DNA from: CAZLGO01 sp964559295
GTDB lineage: Archaea; Methanobacteriota; Methanobacteria; Methanobacteriales; Methanobacteriaceae
DNA: 9,797 bases
Direction of reading: 5' to 3'
NCBI GenBank assembly: GCA_964559295.1
Contig: CAZLGO010000065.1
Location: 1 to 9,797 of the forward strand
Under the pieces are notes generated by a model that did no database searches, had not been told where the DNA came from, and was given only the letters and a program-made list of their open reading frames with translations. Shown here one piece after another: positions 7,256 through 9,797 of the stretch (the stretch's first letter is position 1; each line of letters begins with the position of its first letter). Both the position numbers and the translations under genes were made by a program.

Positions 7256-7664
7256 TCACCACAAGCTTCACGCCTTCAATACCCTCAACCACAACATATT
7301 CTCCTTCCTCTATTTTTTGATCAGATATAGCAAGCCATGTATCATCTTGCATCCGAACTACTCCACTTGCTTCAGGTGATATTTCCCCGATTACTATACC
7401 TTTCTTACCAATCAATCTATCTGAAACCGCTTTTTTTGGAGGTTCCTTTGTGATTCTCTTTGCGATCTGTCTTGATGCCACAACCAAAACGCCGGATACC
7501 ACGACAAATGCGATTAATTGAATCTTTGGGGCAAATCCAAAGTAAGTAAGGACTGCTGCTACTGCTGCGCCAACTCCAAACCACAAAAGGAAAAAACTAG
7601 TCGTTATCATCTCTCCAACAAAACATATTGCTGCCAAAAGGATCCAGTTTTGTAGTCCTATCAT
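7221..7664 (-). CDS. NfeD family membrane protein, short form without protease domain
   Basis: This 147-residue partner of the stomatin family has hydrophobic segments at about 7-40 and 48-64, a short basic linker, and a soluble OB-fold domain (about 84-138) with IGKKGIVI, SPEASGVVRMQDDTWLAIS and GIEGVKLVVKP. This matches the short NfeD type, which lacks the N-terminal ClpP-like serine protease of long NfeD proteins. The OB fold is thought to act at the membrane in SPFH-linked quality control; the molecular role is unsettled. The ATG is preceded by AGAGGT (7671-7676) at normal spacing. The stomatin gene follows after 118 bp on the same strand, so co-transcription is likely, though the junction holds several inverted repeats. 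The last codons coincide with a 17-bp near-perfect palindrome. Confidence 0.9.
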   Translation of the reverse strand: MIGLQNWILLAAICFVGEMITTSFFLLWFGVGAAVAAVLTYFGFAPKIQLIAFVVVSGVLVVASRQIAKRITKEPPKKAVSDRLIGKKGIVIGEISPEASGVVRMQDDTWLAISDQKIEEGEYVVVEGIEGVKLVVKPFKKVDSNKY

Positions 7665-7670
7665 TTTATT

Positions 7671-7676
7671 ACCTCT
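7671..7676 (-). promoter_or_regulatory. Shine-Dalgarno site of the nfeD gene
   Basis: AGAGGT on the minus strand ends 6 bases before the ATG at 7664 and supports that start. Possible TATA boxes upstream are TTTAATAA (7697-7704) and CTATAAGTA near 7724-7732; the second gives the more sensible leader length. Confidence 0.5.
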
Positions 7677-7878
7677 TTTTGTTATTGGAGTTTGGATTAT
7701 TAAATCTTATGTTTGATTCTGATACTTATAGGTAAGTTCCAGCAAAGATCCGGAATATGAACCTTATTTGAACGTGATTGCGGTGCTACCGCATGTTTAA
7801 CTGCTATAAATCTTCCGATTTATAGAACAAGATGATAATATCTTTTGGATGTCTTCTATCATAGAATGGACGCGTGTT
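7677..7878. other. Gene-free gap with three inverted repeats, possibly structured RNA
   Basis: This stretch lies downstream of the CDF gene and upstream of nfeD on the minus strand. No open frame longer than about ten codons was noticed. It contains CTATAAATC/GATTTATAG (7804-7825), which on the minus strand is a 9-bp stem closed by a GGAA (GNRA-type) tetraloop; TGCGGT/ACCGCA with a 3-base loop (7779-7793); and TTCTAT/ATAGAA around one base (7854-7866). The first two are 10 bp apart. They could belong to the CDF 3' end, to a leader of nfeD, or to a small RNA. The nfeD promoter is probably within 7690-7740. I match it to no known RNA family. Confidence 0.4.
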
Positions 7879-8757
7879 TTAATATGCATCTTTAGTTTTA
7901 GGTTCTACATGTACAACTACATCTTTTATCCCTACAATGGACTTTTTGAGTTTGGCCTCTACTTTATCTCCAATCCCATGTGCCTGATCTATGGAAAAGG
8001 ATGACTCAACAGTTATATGCAGATCCACATATATTTGTGCAGGTGTTCCTCTTGTTCTTATCATGTGGCAGTCACAAACTCCGTCAACAGATTTTACAAT
8101 CTTTTTTATAACATTTTCATCTAACAATGCCCTATCAAGCAGGATCTTGGAACTTTCTTTTATTATTTCAACACCTGTTTTTGCAATCAATACTGCTATT
8201 GCAATTGCAATTATAGGATCTACCAAAATATATCCTGATTTAATTGCAAAAAAGCCTAAAACGACTGCAAATGATGAATAAATATCACTTCTTGTGTGCA
8301 TGGAATCTGCAATCAATACACTGCTTTTAAGTTTCTGCCCTCTCCTGTATTCATACCATGATACGGCAATGTTTAGTACAATGGTTATCCCCATGACTAT
8401 GAAGCTTATGGTGGTGATTTCAGGAGCAGTAGGGCTTTGAAATCTTCTTATAGAAGTTTCAACAACCTCAAAGCATGTTACAAATAACAGAACGGCAATT
8501 CCAACTGATGCAAAGGTTTCGAACTTCCCATGACCATAAGGATGCTCTTTATCAGGAGGTCTTGCAGCCAGTGTAATTCCAACAATGCCTATGATGTTGG
8601 ATGTGCTGTCAAAAAAGGAATGTAGACCGTCTGTCATCATGCTTAAGGAATTTGTAAACCACCCATAGATACCCTTGGCTGCTGCAACAGAGATATTGAG
8701 CACGAATATCATGATCAAGATTCTTTTGACAGTACGATAGTATGATTCATCAACCAT
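7879..8757 (-). CDS. Cation diffusion facilitator (CDF) metal transporter, zinc type
   Basis: This inner-membrane antiporter of the CDF family exports divalent metal, most likely Zn2+. With the start at 8757 it has 292 residues: six hydrophobic segments and a C-terminal cytoplasmic metal-sensing domain. The transport site is formed by HxxxD in TM2 (His46, Asp50, in DGLHSFFD) and HxxxD in TM5 (His154, Asp158, in MHTRSD); KEHPYGHGKFE follows TM2. The C-terminal domain keeps His231, His247, His260 and His283, matching the regulatory zinc-site positions of E. coli YiiP, with Glu285 where YiiP has Asp285. The frame extends to an ATG at 8784, but only the ATG at 8757 is preceded by a ribosome binding motif (GGTGA, 8762-8766), and it gives numbering that tracks YiiP closely. 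It is divergent from the winged-helix/CBS gene. Confidence 0.9.
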   Translation of the reverse strand: MVDESYYRTVKRILIMIFVLNISVAAAKGIYGWFTNSLSMMTDGLHSFFDSTSNIIGIVGITLAARPPDKEHPYGHGKFETFASVGIAVLLFVTCFEVVETSIRRFQSPTAPEITTISFIVMGITIVLNIAVSWYEYRRGQKLKSSVLIADSMHTRSDIYSSFAVVLGFFAIKSGYILVDPIIAIAIAVLIAKTGVEIIKESSKILLDRALLDENVIKKIVKSVDGVCDCHMIRTRGTPAQIYVDLHITVESSFSIDQAHGIGDKVEAKLKKSIVGIKDVVVHVEPKTKDAY

Positions 8758-8761
8758 TTGT

Positions 8762-8766
8762 TCACC
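8762..8766 (-). promoter_or_regulatory. Ribosome binding motif favouring the downstream start of the CDF gene
   Basis: GGTGA on the minus strand lies 4 bases before the ATG at 8757. No comparable motif precedes the in-frame ATG at 8784, so the shorter protein is preferred. Confidence 0.5.
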
Positions 8767-8822
8767 AAATGATCCTCTTGGCATACGATATGTTATTTTT
8801 GAGACTAAAGTAACAAGCTATC

Positions 8823-8854
8823 TTTTATAATTATAAATAATTATAAATAATAAA
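8823..8854. promoter_or_regulatory. Divergent promoter region with 10-bp tandem repeat TTATAAATAA
   Basis: TTATAAATAA occurs twice head to tail at 8831-8840 and 8841-8850, flanked by degenerate partial copies (TTTTATAA before, TAAATGATAA after). The tract offers TATA-like boxes on both strands. For the plus strand, a box in the first copy would place transcription near 8861. For the minus strand, ATTATAAAAG (8823-8832) would place it near 8801, a short leader for the CDF gene. Which box is used in each direction cannot be decided by eye. Confidence 0.5.
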
Positions 8855-8868
8855 TGATAACGTTATGA
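8855..8868. promoter_or_regulatory. Candidate operator palindrome upstream of the winged-helix/CBS gene
   Basis: TGATAACGTTATGA contains the perfect 10-bp palindrome ATAACGTTAT (8857-8866). It falls at the expected transcription start of the plus-strand gene, directly before the GGTGAT ribosome binding site (8870-8875). A bound dimeric winged-helix protein could block this promoter, possibly as autoregulation. This is inferred from position and symmetry. Confidence 0.35.
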
Positions 8869-8878
8869 TGGTGATGTC

Positions 8879-9760
8879 ATGCTCACATCTATTCAAAAAG
8901 AAATATTGCAAACATTGATAAACCTCTACAGGAAGTCAAGGGGCAAATCCATAAAGGGTGAAGAAATCGCCATGATCATGGGCCGTAATCCAGGGACTAT
9001 AAGGAATCAAATGCAATCTTTGCGTAGTTTGGAACTTGTAAAGGGTGTACCAGGTCCTAAAGGCGGATATAAACCAACTGCAAAGGCGTATCATGTTCTA
9101 AACATTGACATTGCTAAGGAGGAGATGCAGGTCCCTGTATATAAAGAGGGAAGAAAGCTTGAAGATCTAACAGTTGCAAAAATAGAGTTTACAAGCGTTC
9201 CACATCCTGGGGAATGTGAAGCAGCAATTAAGGTCGTGGGCAATATAAAACAAATTGATCTTGGAGAAAAGGTGAGAATAGGTCCAACACCTGTTAATAA
9301 ACTTATAGTGGACGGAATCGTAATTGGAAGGGATGACATGGACAACATCCTGCTTCTTGACACCACAGGAATACGAAGCATTCCCCACAAGAAGGTAATA
9401 GATGTCGCAACCAGGGATCTTATAACCTTAAGTCCATCAATATCCATAAGAGACGCTGCAATGGTTTTATCAAAAAAAGGAATAGAGGGTGCTCCTGTAG
9501 TTGAAGATGAGGATGTTCTTGGGATTGTAACATTAAGCGATATAATAAAAGCCCTTGCAAACAAAAAGGAAGATTTAAAGATAGAGAAAATTATGTCACG
9601 GAATATAATAACAGTCAAAAAAGATCTTCTTATCTCAGATGCAATAGAGCTTATGAACAAAAAGAAAATAGGAAGACTTATCGTTGTTGATGATACCGAA
9701 AAACCTTTGGGAATTGTAACAAGGACTGATCTTCTCGATAAGATTGCTGGATTAAGATAA
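8879..9760 (+). CDS. Winged-helix transcriptional regulator with C-terminal CBS domain pair
   Basis: This 293-residue cytoplasmic protein has three parts. Residues 1-75 form a winged helix-turn-helix, with the recognition-helix region around GRNPGTIRNQMQSLRSLELV and a wing at GPKGGYKPT. Residues about 80-175 form a middle domain (VKVVGNIK-like strands, KVRIGPTPVNKLIVDG) whose fold I do not recognise. Residues about 178-293 are two CBS domains, with GIVTLSD (215-221) and GIVTRTD (278-284), the Thr/Asp pattern that often contacts the ribose of adenosyl ligands. It resembles archaeal predicted regulators grouped as COG2524. CBS pairs usually sense ATP, AMP or SAM; the ligand here is unknown. It is divergent from the CDF gene and may control it or itself. 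The ATG is preceded by GGTGAT at 8870-8875. Confidence 0.88.
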   Translation: MLTSIQKEILQTLINLYRKSRGKSIKGEEIAMIMGRNPGTIRNQMQSLRSLELVKGVPGPKGGYKPTAKAYHVLNIDIAKEEMQVPVYKEGRKLEDLTVAKIEFTSVPHPGECEAAIKVVGNIKQIDLGEKVRIGPTPVNKLIVDGIVIGRDDMDNILLLDTTGIRSIPHKKVIDVATRDLITLSPSISIRDAAMVLSKKGIEGAPVVEDEDVLGIVTLSDIIKALANKKEDLKIEKIMSRNIITVKKDLLISDAIELMNKKKIGRLIVVDDTEKPLGIVTRTDLLDKIAGLR

Positions 9761-9765
9761 ATTAA

Positions 9766-9776
9766 CTTAATTTTGC
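9766..9776 (+). terminator. Weak oligo-T terminator after the winged-helix/CBS gene
   Basis: The sequence after the stop codon runs TTAATTTTG, a short T-rich tract without a hairpin. It could end the transcript in archaeal fashion, but it is weak. The remaining bases to 9797 show nothing recognisable. Confidence 0.25.
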
Positions 9777-9797
9777 CAAATAGATGTGCATCCCTTA

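Noticed and set aside
7740..7830. tRNA-like pattern on the minus strand (GCGG stem with TAGCA loop, then GTTCAAAT)
   Set aside because: The T-arm halves do not pair, no acceptor stem closes the structure, and the apparent anticodon AGC is not expected in archaea. It is at most a chance resemblance.
8831..8850. Tandem repeats as the start of a CRISPR array or origin
   Set aside because: The unit is only 10 bp, has two copies and no spacers, and sits exactly where a divergent promoter is expected.
9091..9660. 189-codon open frame on the minus strand
   Set aside because: It lies wholly antisense to the well-supported winged-helix/CBS gene and its Ser/Ile-rich translation has no recognisable motif, so it is a shadow frame.

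Overview
The window looks like archaeal chromosome, most likely from a methanogen of the Methanobacteriales. This is an inference from gene content and signals, not a database match. The supporting signs are AT-rich DNA, TATA-box promoters placed for leaderless or short-leader transcripts, GGAGG and GGTGAT ribosome binding sites, a winged-helix protein with C-terminal CBS domains, and surface-glycan genes resembling archaeal Agl-type protein glycosylation.

Left half (1-6002), a surface-glycan block. On the minus strand is a non-hydrolysing UDP-GlcNAc 2-epimerase (wecB), with the possible start of another gene running off the left edge. Divergent from it, and possibly sharing one palindromic TATA box, are a membrane-anchored GT2 glycosyltransferase of the polyprenyl-phosphate-sugar synthase type and a small SAM-dependent methyltransferase. 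Converging on these from the right are a flippase-like membrane protein and a large GT-C glycosyltransferase whose C-terminal part looks like an added soluble domain. A plausible pathway is: the epimerase supplies an N-acetylmannosamine-type sugar nucleotide; the GT2 enzyme charges a polyprenyl phosphate with a sugar; the flippase-like protein helps turn the lipid over; the GT-C enzyme transfers the sugar outside the cell; the methyltransferase may cap or modify the glycan. The middle of this block is visibly more AT-rich than the right half.

Right half (6155-9760), membrane and metal homeostasis. On the minus strand are a stomatin/SPFH protein and, upstream of it, a short NfeD protein, the well-known stomatin-partner pair. 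Four inverted repeats lie around their junction. Further upstream is a zinc-type cation diffusion facilitator (CDF) transporter. Between it and nfeD is a 214-bp gene-free gap with three inverted repeats. Divergent from the transporter, across a promoter region with a 10-bp tandem repeat and a small palindrome, is a winged-helix/CBS regulator that runs to nearly the right edge.

Most genes are intact members of known families. The less ordinary signals are the fused C-terminal domain on the GT-C enzyme, the inverted repeats with alternative pairings between nfeD and the stomatin gene, the structured 214-bp gap, the two divergent promoter regions, and start codons decided by a close GGTGA(T) motif. 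No mobile element, CRISPR array, rRNA or convincing tRNA was seen.
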